This document shows, piece after piece, positions 51,411-59,723 of a DNA stretch of 64,000 nt. The notes beneath the pieces were generated by a model, which did not search any database, had not been told where the DNA came from, and saw nothing but the letters and a program-made list of their open reading frames with translations. This DNA is from Limimaricola variabilis (GTDB taxonomy: Bacteria; Pseudomonadota; Alphaproteobacteria; Rhodobacterales; Rhodobacteraceae): NCBI RefSeq assembly GCF_014195545.1, contig NZ_JACIBX010000007.1, forward strand, positions 1 to 64,000, read 5' to 3'. The position numbers and the translations under genes are program-made. Every line of letters begins with the position of its first letter. The stretch's first letter is position 1.

Positions 51411-51998
51411 ATGATGAAAATTCTCGGCATCATCGCCGCCGCGGTGCTCGCGGTCGTCGTGGTGACTTCGATCTGGGGCGGCGACGACGCTGAGGTCACG
51501 ACCAACGAAGCCACCGATGAAGAGGTGGGCCAGCTGGCCGAGACCCCGACCGCGGACATCGTCGACGAAGAGGCCGAAGCGCCGGCTGCCGATATCGAAC
51601 CCAATGACGAGATGGGCGAGATCACCCCGCCCGAGGGCGGTGCCGCCGACACCGAGGCGCTGACCGAGGAAGTCGAGGAAGAGACCGTCGACGCGCCCGA
51701 GGGGGCCGAGCCGGTGATCCTGATGGATGACGAGAACCTCGCCGAAGAGGTCGAGGCCCAGGCCGAAGAGGCGCTCGGCACCGAGGCCGCCGGCAACAAC
51801 GAAGGTCTCGCCATCATCGAGGCCGCGCTTGAGCCCGAGACCTTCGACTACGAGGCCGTGCAGCAGGCGATCGCCGACAGCGCGCTCGAGAGCGACCGCC
51901 GCGATCAGCTGGCCACCGCGCTGGAGCGCGCCCGCCGCTACCCCGCGATCCGCGACGCGCTGCTCGAGGACATCCGCGCCGAGCTCGGCGTCGAGTGA
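51411..51998 (+). CDS. Small acidic membrane-anchored protein, unknown function
   Basis: A 195-aa protein. The N-terminal hydrophobic segment (about 3-22; [20 protein letters not shown]) is not followed by a clear signal-peptidase site and is likely an anchor. About 25-120 is very acidic (Glu, Asp, Ala, Thr, Pro), low complexity. The last 65 residues form a probable helical domain ([20 protein letters not shown] and onward). Its composition resembles the acidic part of the large OmpA-family protein 900 bases upstream. I do not recognise the family. The start at 51411 has AGGA 9 bases upstream; in-frame ATG 51414 and a far upstream ATG are less likely. Confidence 0.75.
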   Translation: MMKILGIIAAAVLAVVVVTSIWGGDDAEVTTNEATDEEVGQLAETPTADIVDEEAEAPAADIEPNDEMGEITPPEGGAADTEALTEEVEEETVDAPEGAEPVILMDDENLAEEVEAQAEEALGTEAAGNNEGLAIIEAALEPETFDYEAVQQAIADSALESDRRDQLATALERARRYPAIRDALLEDIRAELGVE

Positions 51999-52058
51999 TC
52001 CGGCTGCGGCCCGGCGCGCCGGGCCGCATCGCTCGCCGATAGCAGCGGCCAAATGCAG

Positions 52059-52096
52059 AAACGCCGCGCGGATCGCTCCGCGCGGCGTTTCTATTT
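52059..52096. terminator. Bidirectional terminator between convergent genes
   Basis: A perfect 14-bp stem (AAACGCCGCGCGGA / TCCGCGCGGCGTTT) with a TCGC loop lies between the acidic-protein gene and convergent fpr. The A/T-rich outer ends supply T-rich tails on both strands (TTTCTATTT and TTTCTGCATTT). Confidence 0.85.
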
Positions 52097-52111
52097 ACAG
52101 GCTTTGAATGA

Positions 52112-52942
52112 TCAGCCGACGAAGGCCTTCTCGATTACGAACTCGGCCGGGTCGGAGTTGGCGCCCTCGCGCAGGCCGGCCTTTTCGAGCAGTTCCTTGA
52201 TGTCGAGGTTGAAGGCGAGGCTGCCGCAGACCATCGCGCGGTCGGTCTCGGGGTCGAGCGTCGGGACGCCGAGATCCGAGAACAGCTCGCCATTCTCGAT
52301 CAGATGGGTGATCCGGCCCATCTTGGGGCTCTCCTCGCGGGTCGTGGTCGGGTAGTAGACCAGCTTGTCGAGGTTCTCCTCGCCGATCAGCTCGCGCAGC
52401 ATCTCGTCGTTCTTGACGCTGTCGACAAGTTCGCGGCCATAGGTCAGCTCGGCCACGTCGCGGCAGGTATGGGTCACGATCACCTGCTCGAACTTCTCGA
52501 AGGTCTCGGGATCGCGCAGCAGCGAGGCGAAAGGCGCGAAGCCGGTGCCGGTCGAGAACAGCCACAGCCGCTTGCCGGGGATCAGCGCGTCATGCACCAG
52601 CGTGCCCACTGGCTTGGGGCGCAGGATGACGTGGTCGCCTTTCTGGATGTGCTGCAGCTTCGAGGTGAGCGGACCGTCGGCCACCTTGATCGAGTAGAAC
52701 TCCAGCTCCTCGTCCCAGTTGGGCGAAGCGATGGAATAGGCGCGCATCAGCGGCTTGCCGTTGTCACCCATCAGGCCGATCATCACGAACTCGCCCGAAC
52801 GGAAGCGCAGGCTCGCGGGCCGCGTGATGCGGAACGAGAACAGGCTGTCGGTGTAGTGACGCACGGACGTCACGACCTGCGCGTCGGGGGACTGGGCCAC
52901 GCGGGCGGCGTTGGTCTGGGTCACTGGGCTTTGCTCGGTCAT
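52112..52942 (-). CDS. fpr: Ferredoxin-NADP reductase Fpr
   Basis: A 276-aa FAD enzyme that moves electrons between NADPH and ferredoxin or flavodoxin. The flavin motif is RAYSIASPNWDEELEFYSIK near residue 68, the NADP-binding motif STGTGFAPFASLLRD near 130, CGSLAFNLDIKELLE near 230, and the C-terminus ends VIEKAFVG as in bacterial Fpr. It lies 52 bases after the DUF934 gene on the same strand as the cys genes, so it may reduce ferredoxin for sulfite reductase. It may also serve oxidative-stress roles. Confidence 0.93.
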   Translation of the reverse strand: MTEQSPVTQTNAARVAQSPDAQVVTSVRHYTDSLFSFRITRPASLRFRSGEFVMIGLMGDNGKPLMRAYSIASPNWDEELEFYSIKVADGPLTSKLQHIQKGDHVILRPKPVGTLVHDALIPGKRLWLFSTGTGFAPFASLLRDPETFEKFEQVIVTHTCRDVAELTYGRELVDSVKNDEMLRELIGEENLDKLVYYPTTTREESPKMGRITHLIENGELFSDLGVPTLDPETDRAMVCGSLAFNLDIKELLEKAGLREGANSDPAEFVIEKAFVG

Positions 52943-52994
52943 GTCTTTCTCGCTCGGCTCGAATAGGGGAGGGGGCGCAGGAGGTAAAGGCGGC

Positions 52995-53402
52995 TCAGCC
53001 GCGCAGCCGCGCTTGGTAGTGATGCGCCTGCCAGTCGGCGCGGGCCAGCCACTGCTCCTCGGGCTGGCGCTCGGCCAGCTCGTCGGAGATCTCGACCTCG
53101 TCGAAACCCGAACGCCGGGCCATGGCGTATTGATCCGCGATCACGTGGCCGGCCGCGCGCAGCCGGCCGGTGAAGCCCAGGCTCCGAAGGTCGCGGGCAT
53201 GGGTGAAGCCGCGCCCGTCGGAAAAGGCCGGGAACAGCACCCGGATGGCGGCGATCTCGCCCAGCCGGCCGACCAGCTCGCGCGGGTCGTCGGCGGGGGC
53301 GATCTCGATCGCGGTGTCGGTCGCGCTCGCCTCGGCCAGCGGCGCGAAGCCGCCGGTGAAGTCGTCGGGAGCAAAGCCCTTGTCGGTCACGATCACGGTC
53401 AT
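52995..53402 (-). CDS. DUF934 protein of the cys operon
   Basis: A 135-aa protein. Conserved DUF934-like segments are RVLFPAFSDGRGFTHARDLR near residue 54, RLRAAGHVIADQYAMARRSG near 80 and FDEVEI near 100. DUF934 genes accompany cysI/cysH widely in proteobacteria without CysJ, and the protein is thought to help sulfite or nitrite reduction; its biochemistry is not settled to my knowledge. It lies 61 bases after cysH. Confidence 0.9.
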   Translation of the reverse strand: MTVIVTDKGFAPDDFTGGFAPLAEASATDTAIEIAPADDPRELVGRLGEIAAIRVLFPAFSDGRGFTHARDLRSLGFTGRLRAAGHVIADQYAMARRSGFDEVEISDELAERQPEEQWLARADWQAHHYQARLRG

Positions 53403-53463
53403 CTGGTCCTCTCGGGGCCGCGCCCCTGTTCGTCACTTCGAAGAATTGGCCAATTCCGGCGTC

Positions 53464-54213
53464 TCAGCTGGTGGCTTCGGCGGGTTTGCCGCGCACCATC
53501 CTGCCGTTCACGAAATGGATACCGCATTCTTCCTTGTCGCTGTCGCGCCAGCGCCCGGCGCGGGGATCCTCGCCCGGCGCGACCTTGCTGGTGCAGGGCG
53601 CGCAGCCGATCGAGGGGTAGCCTTGGGCCACCAGCGGATGCCGCGGCAGCCGGTTCTCGGCGATATAGTCCTGCAGGTCCTCGCTGGTCCAGTGGGCCAG
53701 CGGGTTGATCTTGATCCGCAGGTCGTCCTCGTTCTCGAAGAATTCGAGCGCGGCACGGGTCTTGCCCTGGTAGCGCTTGCGTCCGGTGATCCAGCTGTCG
53801 AAGCCTGACAGCGCGCGCTGCAGCGGTTCGGTCTTGCGGATCGCGCAGCACAAATCAGTGTCGGACTTGTGCAGCAGACCCTCGGGGTCATGCGCGGCCA
53901 GCGACTCGGGGCGGGCCTTGATGGTCCGCATGTCGGTGAAGCGCAGCCGCTCCGCCAGATCCTGCTGGTAGGCCAGCGTTTCGGGAAACAGCATCTCAGT
54001 GTCGACGAACAGCACCGGCGTGGTCCGGTCGATCACCGAGACGAGGTGCAACAGCACCACCGATTCAGCGCCGAAGGAACTGACCATGGCGATCCGGCCG
54101 AGCGCGTGCTCGGCCAGCGCCTTTTCCAGCACGGCCGTCGCGCCGTGGTGACGGTAGCGGCCGTTCAGTTCGGCGACGGTCTCGTCGATCCGATGCGGGG
54201 TCTCATGCAGCAT
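53464..54213 (-). CDS. cysH: Assimilatory adenylylsulfate (APS) reductase CysH
   Basis: A 249-aa thioredoxin-dependent reductase that makes sulfite from adenylylsulfate. Substrate-binding segments are VSSFGAESVVLLHLV near residue 44 and ITGRKRYQGKTRA near 142. The cysteine pairs CCAIRK near 122 and CAPC near 203 bind a 4Fe-4S cluster, the mark of APS rather than PAPS reductase; a C-terminal ECGIHF segment carries the catalytic Cys. It overlaps the cysI end by 11 bases. Confidence 0.94.
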   Translation of the reverse strand: MLHETPHRIDETVAELNGRYRHHGATAVLEKALAEHALGRIAMVSSFGAESVVLLHLVSVIDRTTPVLFVDTEMLFPETLAYQQDLAERLRFTDMRTIKARPESLAAHDPEGLLHKSDTDLCCAIRKTEPLQRALSGFDSWITGRKRYQGKTRAALEFFENEDDLRIKINPLAHWTSEDLQDYIAENRLPRHPLVAQGYPSIGCAPCTSKVAPGEDPRAGRWRDSDKEECGIHFVNGRMVRGKPAEATS

Positions 54214-55882
54214 CCGCTCTCTCCCGTTTCACCTGCTCGGGATAGAGCACGGCCTTGAACGGCTCGGGCCCCAGCCGGCGATAGGCGGCGAGGAAGCTCT
54301 CCTCGCGGCTGGCACGCAGGTCGAGATAGCCGAGAACCAGCCGTTCGATGGCGGGCACGATCTCCTCGGCCGAGAAGCCGGGGCCGGCGCGCTCGCCGAT
54401 CGCGGCATTCTCGTCGCCCGACCCGCCCAGCGTAACCTGGTAGTTTTCGACGCCGGCGCGGTCGAGCCCGAGGATGCCGATATGGCCGACATGGTGATGG
54501 CCGCAGGCGTTGATGCATCCCGAGATCTTGATCTTGAGCGGGCCGACATCGTGCTCCAGCTTCAGCTCCTCGAAGCGCAGCGCGATCTGCTGCGCGACCG
54601 GGATCGAGCGGGCGGTGGCCAGCGCGCAGTAATCCATGCCGGGGCAGGCGATGATGTCCGACACCAGCCCGATATTGGCGGTGGCGAGGCCGTGCTCGCG
54701 CAGCTTGGCATGCAGCTTCGGCAGGTCCGACTTGTGGACATGCGGCAGGATCACGTTCTGCTCGTGGCTGATCCGCAGCTCACCATGCCCGTAGGCGTCG
54801 GCCAGGTCGGCCAGCACGCGCATCTGCTCGGCGGTGGCGTCACCCGGCGTCTGGCCCGGCTTCTTGAGCGAGACCGAAACGATGGCGTAGCCCTCGGCGC
54901 GATGCGCGGTGAGGTTGGTGTCGGCCCAGGAACGGAACACCGGGTCGGCGCCGTAGGCCGCCTCATAGGCGTCCACCGGGGCATTGCGCCAAGCCGGCGG
55001 GGCGAACTGCGTGCGGATCTCCTCGAACATCTTCACGTCCACGCCTGAGAAGGCGGGCTTGGTGCGGGCGAACTGCTCGTTTACCGCGTCACGGAATGCG
55101 TCGAGGCCGTTCTCGAAGACGGTGATCTTGATCCGGGCCTTGTACTTGTTGTCGCGGCGGCCCAGCAGGTTGTAGGCGGCGACGATCGCCTCGCAGTAGG
55201 GCAGCAGGTCCTCCTGGGAGACGAACTCCTCGATCACCTTGCCGATCATCGGGGTCCGGCCGAGGCCGCCGCCGACCAGCACCTTGTAGCCGATCTCGCC
55301 GCGGGCGTTCTCGACGATCTGGATGCCGATATCGTGGGCCTGGATCACCGCGCGGTCATGGCTCGCGCCGGTCACTGCGATCTTGAACTTGCGCGGCAGG
55401 AACTGGAACTCGGGGTGATCGGTCGACCACTGGCGCAGCAGCTCGGCCACGGGGCGCGGATCGGCGATCTCGTCCTGGGCAGCCCCGGCGAAATGGTCGG
55501 CGGTCACGTTGCGGATGGTGTTGCCGGAGGTCTGGATCGCGTGGAGGCCCACGTCAGCCAGCGCCTGCAGCATGTCCGGCACGTCGCTGAGCGCGGGCCA
55601 GTTGTACTGGATGTTCTGGCGCGTGGTGAAATGGCCGTAGCCACGGTCCCACTTTTCGGCCAGGAGCGCCAGCGTGCGCATCTGGTCGGAGGAGAGCGTG
55701 CCATAGGGGATCGCCACGCGCAGCATGTAGGCATGCAGCTGCAGGTAGAGGCCGTTCATCAGCCGCAGCGGACGGAACTCCTCCTCCTTGAGGGAGCCGT
55801 CGATCCGGCGCTCCACCTGTCCGCGGAACTGGTTCACGCGCTCCTGGACGAAGGTGCGGTCGAAGTCGTTGTAGTGGTACAT
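54203..55882 (-). CDS. cysI: Sulfite reductase hemoprotein CysI
   Basis: A 559-aa siroheme/4Fe-4S enzyme that reduces sulfite to sulfide. It has two ferredoxin-like and two catalytic repeats. RGYGHFTTRQNIQYNWPAL lies near residue 80, TSGNTIRNVTADHFAG near 118, and the cluster Cys are in ACPGMDYCALA near 413 and SGCINACGHHHVG near 457. There is no CysJ flavoprotein gene beside it. Ferredoxin reduced by Fpr is a likely donor, by context. The start at 55882 lies 2 bases after the DUF2849 stop. Confidence 0.95.
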   Translation of the reverse strand: MYHYNDFDRTFVQERVNQFRGQVERRIDGSLKEEEFRPLRLMNGLYLQLHAYMLRVAIPYGTLSSDQMRTLALLAEKWDRGYGHFTTRQNIQYNWPALSDVPDMLQALADVGLHAIQTSGNTIRNVTADHFAGAAQDEIADPRPVAELLRQWSTDHPEFQFLPRKFKIAVTGASHDRAVIQAHDIGIQIVENARGEIGYKVLVGGGLGRTPMIGKVIEEFVSQEDLLPYCEAIVAAYNLLGRRDNKYKARIKITVFENGLDAFRDAVNEQFARTKPAFSGVDVKMFEEIRTQFAPPAWRNAPVDAYEAAYGADPVFRSWADTNLTAHRAEGYAIVSVSLKKPGQTPGDATAEQMRVLADLADAYGHGELRISHEQNVILPHVHKSDLPKLHAKLREHGLATANIGLVSDIIACPGMDYCALATARSIPVAQQIALRFEELKLEHDVGPLKIKISGCINACGHHHVGHIGILGLDRAGVENYQVTLGGSGDENAAIGERAGPGFSAEEIVPAIERLVLGYLDLRASREESFLAAYRRLGPEPFKAVLYPEQVKRERADAA

Positions 55883-55884
55883 GC

Positions 55885-56184
55885 TCAGAGCTCCACCTGC
55901 TTGCCGTGGGCGTAGTTCGACGGGCCGCGGGTGCGGAAGGTTTCGCGGAAATGCGTGGGCTCGGGGCCCTCGGCGCCGGCCTTGGCATCGGCGAGATAGG
56001 GACCGACGACGATATCGGCCTGGCTTTGCGCCGCCAGCAGCCGCAGCTCGGCATGCGCCTCCTCGTCGATCAGCTCGGCCTCGCGCATGTCCGGAGTCCA
56101 GCGCCCGTCGGCGGTCAGCCAGACGGCATCGCCCTCAAGGAGGCGGTTGGCGGTCACGACCTTGGGCGTGAACTTGCGGGGCAT
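55885..56184 (-). CDS. DUF2849 protein, first gene of the cys operon
   Basis: A 99-aa protein starting MPRKFTPKVVTANRLLEGDA, with VWLTADGRWTPDMREAELID near residue 21 and FRETFRTRGPSNYAHG near the end. DUF2849 genes precede cysI in many alphaproteobacteria; the role is unknown, perhaps siroheme handling or assembly. The start at 56184 has GGAG 7 bases upstream; an in-frame TTG at 56202 is less likely. It is divergent from the Lrp-type gene. Confidence 0.9.
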   Translation of the reverse strand: MPRKFTPKVVTANRLLEGDAVWLTADGRWTPDMREAELIDEEAHAELRLLAAQSQADIVVGPYLADAKAGAEGPEPTHFRETFRTRGPSNYAHGKQVEL

Positions 56185-56203
56185 GGCTGTCTCCGTCTTC
56201 AAG

Positions 56204-56229
56204 TGTCAGGCTGATATAGGACAGGTGTC
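56204..56229. promoter_or_regulatory. TGTC/GACA repeats in the divergent cys/Lrp promoter region
   Basis: GACAGGTGTC (56220-56229) is a perfect 10-bp dyad, and a further TGTC lies at 56204-56207. On the minus strand TATATC, a possible -10 for the cys operon, lies between them. The arrangement suits an operator for the divergent Lrp-type regulator, by inference. Confidence 0.35.
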
Positions 56230-56323
56230 TTGCTTTTGGCTACCGGTCGCGGCAGATAAGGAATGCGTGTTTCCGCTGGCGCCGTTCGGCGGACATGCGT
56301 TCCGAATTCAAGGAGTGCCGCGA

Positions 56324-56785
56324 ATGTCGTTCCAGCCCGATGAGATCGACCGGAAGATCCTGATCGAGTTGCAGCGCGATGCGTCGCGTTCGCTCGACGA
56401 AATCGCCAAATCGGTGGGGTCGTCGAAGACGCCGGTGTGGAACCGGATCCGCAAGATGCGCGAGCGCGGCATCATCGGGCCGCAGACCGTGGTGCTCGAC
56501 GCCGAGGCGCTGGGCTTCGAAGCCTGCTTCTTCGTGCTGATCCGGACCAGCGCGCATGAGGCCGACTGGCAGGCGCGGTTCCTCGCCACGCTGCGCGACC
56601 GCCCCGAGGTGCAGGAGGCGCACCGGCTGGCGGGCGACATCGACTACATCCTCAAGGTGCGGGTGCGCAACGCGCGTGCCTATGATGCCTTCTACCAGGC
56701 GCTGATCGCCGAGGTGCGGGTGCAGAGCGTCACGGCGCTGCTGTCGATGGAGGAGATCAAGTCCACGGTGGCGCTGCCGCTCTAG
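56324..56785 (+). CDS. Lrp/AsnC-family regulator divergent from the cys operon
   Basis: A 153-aa protein with an AsnC-type helix-turn-helix (about 5-55; EIAKSVGSSKTPVWNRIRKM) and a RAM ligand domain (about 65-145; HRLAGDIDYILKVRVRNARA). The start at 56324 has AAGGAG at 8 bases. It is transcribed away from DUF2849-cysI-cysH, so control of that operon by cysteine or a related ligand is likely but inferred. The stop overlaps convergent P450 by 4 bases. Confidence 0.93.
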   Translation: MSFQPDEIDRKILIELQRDASRSLDEIAKSVGSSKTPVWNRIRKMRERGIIGPQTVVLDAEALGFEACFFVLIRTSAHEADWQARFLATLRDRPEVQEAHRLAGDIDYILKVRVRNARAYDAFYQALIAEVRVQSVTALLSMEEIKSTVALPL

Positions 56786-57948
56786 AAGGCGCGCACCATT
56801 AGCCGTTCCAGCCCGTGGAAATGGTAGAGATCGGCATAGCGCGGCGGCTCCGCGAGCCGCAGCTCGGGGCAGTGGCGCAGAAGCGAGGCCAGCGCCACCC
56901 GCATCTCGAGCCGCGCCAGCGGTGCGCCAACGCAGAAATGGATGCCGGCGCCGAAGCCCAGATGCGCCGGCCCCTTGCGGGCAGGGTCGAAGCGATGGGG
57001 ATCGGCATAGGCCTCCGGGTCGCGGTTGGCCGCGCCCAGCAGGCAGGCGATCCGGTCGCCGCGTACGAAGCGGTGACCAAAGACCTCCAGATCCTCGTAG
57101 ACCCAGCGGGTGAACATGTGCAGCGGCGGGTCGAGCCGCAGCAGCTCCTCGATGCATGGGCCGTCGATCTCGCGATGATCATGCGCCAGCAGCGTGCGCA
57201 CCGCGTTGCCCAGCGAATGCACCGTCGCCTCGTGGCCCGCGTTGAGCAGCAGGATGCAGGTCGAAACCAGCTCCTCGGTGGTGAGCTTCTCGCCCGCCTC
57301 CTCGGCGGCGATCAGCTCCGAGATCAGGTCGTCGGCCGGGTTGCGCCGCTTCTCGGCGATATAGACCGCGAGGAAATCGCAGAACGCCTGCGTCGCCATC
57401 TCGGCCGCGTCTTCCATCGTCCGGGTGCGTCCGGCCTGGTACATGCCGACCATGGCGTTGGACCAAGCCAGCAGGTCGTCGGCGCGGCTTTCGGGCAGGC
57501 CCATCAGCCGGGCGATGACGACCACCGGCACCTTGCGGGCATAGGCGTCGAGCAGGTCGAACGCGCCCTGCGGAAAGCCGTCGATCAGCCGGTGGCACAG
57601 CGCCTCGATTTCCGGCTCCAGCGCCGCGATCCGGCGCGAGGTGAAGGCGTGCAGCACCAGCTTGCGCAGCCGGGTATGCGTCGGCGGCTCCAGTTCCAGC
57701 ATCGAATGCGCTTCGCAGGCGTAGAAGGCAGCGAGATGGCCGGGGATCTCGGGCGCATTCTCGACCGGCGCCTCGCGGCCCATCCGCCGGTCGCGCAGGA
57801 TCGCGGAGACGGCGGCATGCGAGGTGGCGCAGGGCAGGTCGTATTCGCTCCAATGGAACAGCGGCCCGGCGGCCCGCGCCCGGTCGTAGAACGGGTAGGG
57901 GTCCTGGACGAATTCCGGGTCGGTGGGGGATTGGTTCAATACCTGCAT
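56782..57948 (-). CDS. Cytochrome P450
   Basis: A 388-aa soluble bacterial P450. The heme-Cys loop is GFGAGIHFCVGAPLARLEM near residue 338, the ExxR motif is in EELLRLDPPLHMF near 265, and the I-helix is LLNAGHEATVHSL near 233. The typical His-Arg pair is in THTRLRKLVLHAFTSRR near 90. No ferredoxin or ferredoxin reductase gene is adjacent, so electron partners come from elsewhere. The substrate is not predictable. The start at 57948 (MQVLNQSPTD) has a poor ribosome binding site; GTG 57969 is an alternative. Confidence 0.92.
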   Translation of the reverse strand: MQVLNQSPTDPEFVQDPYPFYDRARAAGPLFHWSEYDLPCATSHAAVSAILRDRRMGREAPVENAPEIPGHLAAFYACEAHSMLELEPPTHTRLRKLVLHAFTSRRIAALEPEIEALCHRLIDGFPQGAFDLLDAYARKVPVVVIARLMGLPESRADDLLAWSNAMVGMYQAGRTRTMEDAAEMATQAFCDFLAVYIAEKRRNPADDLISELIAAEEAGEKLTTEELVSTCILLLNAGHEATVHSLGNAVRTLLAHDHREIDGPCIEELLRLDPPLHMFTRWVYEDLEVFGHRFVRGDRIACLLGAANRDPEAYADPHRFDPARKGPAHLGFGAGIHFCVGAPLARLEMRVALASLLRHCPELRLAEPPRYADLYHFHGLERLMVRAF

Positions 57949-58007
57949 GAGGCGAGCGTGCCGCGCCACTCTGGTCTTGGCAAGCGCGCAGACGGTATGA
58001 TGCGCCG

Positions 58008-59723
58008 ATGATTGGATCGCGGATCAGGCGCGCCCTCGGGGTGCTCGGTTTCCTTGCACTGGTGGCGGCGTTGGCGCTGGCCGTGCAGCATTGGGGATTC
58101 CGCGCAGCGCTGAACGAGGCCGCGCGGCGCGGCGTGTCCGACTTGGCGCTGGCCTCGGACCGGCTCACCGGCGAGTTGCAGCGCTATCGCCAGCTCGCGG
58201 TGCTGACCGCGCGCCATCCCGATCTTGCCCCGCGGCTCGACGGGCCCGATGGCGGTCGCGCCGAAGCGCTGCTGCGACAGACCGCCGACATGACCGGGGC
58301 GCTCGACATCGTCCTGCTCGACGCGCGCGGCCGCGAGGTGGCGGCTGCGGTCGAGGGGCCACGCCGGGGCCATATCGGCACGCCTTGGTTCGAGCGGGCG
58401 ATGGACGGCGCGCTGGGCGTCGCGCATCTGTCGAGCGGCCGCTACGGGCGGCGCATCTTCCTCTTCGCGGCGCCGCTTTTCGCCCCCGAGGGGCCGGTGG
58501 CGGGCGTGGTCGTGGTGGTCACCGATGTCGAGGCGATCGAGGCGAGCTGGCGGGGCGACCGCCCGGCGCTGTTCTTCACCGACGAGACCGGGCGTGTCTT
58601 CGTGTCGAACCGCTCGGAACTGGTTGGCCGCGCCGATCTGGGATTGGTGGCGCGCCATCGCGAGGCGGGGCACGAGATCTGGCGGATGAGGGCCGGCCCC
58701 TATCTGCCAGAGCGTGGCCTGCATCTGGCGCAGCCGCTCCCGGTGATCGGCCTGACCGGCGAGGCGCTGCTCGACACCGCGCCGGCGCGGCGCATCGCGC
58801 TGCTGCAGGCGGCCGCGGCGGCGGCGCTCTGCCTCGCCTTCGGTGCGCTGCTGTTTCTCGCGACGATCAGGCGGCACACGCTGGCCCGCGCCAATGCCCG
58901 GCTCGAGGAACGGGTGGCGCGGCGGACCGTGGCGTTGCAGGCCGTCAACGCCGATCTGCAGCGCGAGGTGGCCGAGCGTGCGGCGGCCGAGGAACGGCTC
59001 AGGCGGGCGCAGGCGGATCTGGTGCAGGCGGGCAAGCTCTCGGCGCTGGGCCAGATGTCGGCCGGAATAAGCCACGAGCTGAACCAGCCGTTGATGGCGA
59101 TCCGCAGCTTTGCCGAGAATGCCGAGACCTTTCTGGAGCGCGGCAACACCCAGGCGGCGGGCCGCAATCTCGAACGCATCTCCGAGCTGGCGCGCCGGAT
59201 GGGCCGGATCATCCGCAACCTGCGCGCCTTTGCCCGGCAGGAAAGCGCGGCGGTGGTCGATGTCGATCTCGTCGCCGTGGTCGAGGCGGCGCTGGAAATG
59301 GCAAGCGCCCGGGCCCGGCAGGCGGATGTGACGATCGACTGGACCCCGCCCGGGACCCCGGTCGTGGTCCGCGGCGGCGAGGTGCGGCTGCAGCAGGTGC
59401 TCTTGAACCTCATCGGCAACGCGATCGACGCCATGGAGGGGCGCGAGGACAAGCGCCTCGTCATCGGCCTGAGCCGCGCCAGCGGTCGCGCCCGGCTGAC
59501 GGTGCGCGACAGTGGGCCGGGGATCGGTGAGCCGGACCGGATCTTTGACCCGTTCTACACCACCAAGGAGGTCGGCGCCGCCGAGGGGATGGGCCTCGGG
59601 CTGTCGATCTCCTATGGGCTCGTCCAGAGCTTTGGCGGCGCGATCCGGGGCCGCAACCACGAGGCGGGCGGGGCCGAGTTCACGGTGGAGCTCGATCTGG
59701 CGCGTGAAAGCGAGGCGGCATGA
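58008..59723 (+). CDS. dctB: C4-dicarboxylate sensor histidine kinase DctB
   Basis: A 571-aa membrane kinase. Helix one is about residues 9-27, a periplasmic tandem-PAS-type sensor about 28-265, and helix two about 266-288. A coiled-coil linker (about 295-340) leads to HisKA with ISHELNQPLMAIRSFAENAE (His near 355). The ATPase domain has NLIGNAIDAM near 471, DSGPGIGEPDRIFDPFYTTK near 502, and GMGLGLSIS near 530. Length and motifs fit DctB. It overlaps dctD by ATGA and lies upstream of the dctPQM transporter. Confidence 0.93.
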   Translation: MIGSRIRRALGVLGFLALVAALALAVQHWGFRAALNEAARRGVSDLALASDRLTGELQRYRQLAVLTARHPDLAPRLDGPDGGRAEALLRQTADMTGALDIVLLDARGREVAAAVEGPRRGHIGTPWFERAMDGALGVAHLSSGRYGRRIFLFAAPLFAPEGPVAGVVVVVTDVEAIEASWRGDRPALFFTDETGRVFVSNRSELVGRADLGLVARHREAGHEIWRMRAGPYLPERGLHLAQPLPVIGLTGEALLDTAPARRIALLQAAAAAALCLAFGALLFLATIRRHTLARANARLEERVARRTVALQAVNADLQREVAERAAAEERLRRAQADLVQAGKLSALGQMSAGISHELNQPLMAIRSFAENAETFLERGNTQAAGRNLERISELARRMGRIIRNLRAFARQESAAVVDVDLVAVVEAALEMASARARQADVTIDWTPPGTPVVVRGGEVRLQQVLLNLIGNAIDAMEGREDKRLVIGLSRASGRARLTVRDSGPGIGEPDRIFDPFYTTKEVGAAEGMGLGLSISYGLVQSFGGAIRGRNHEAGGAEFTVELDLARESEAA

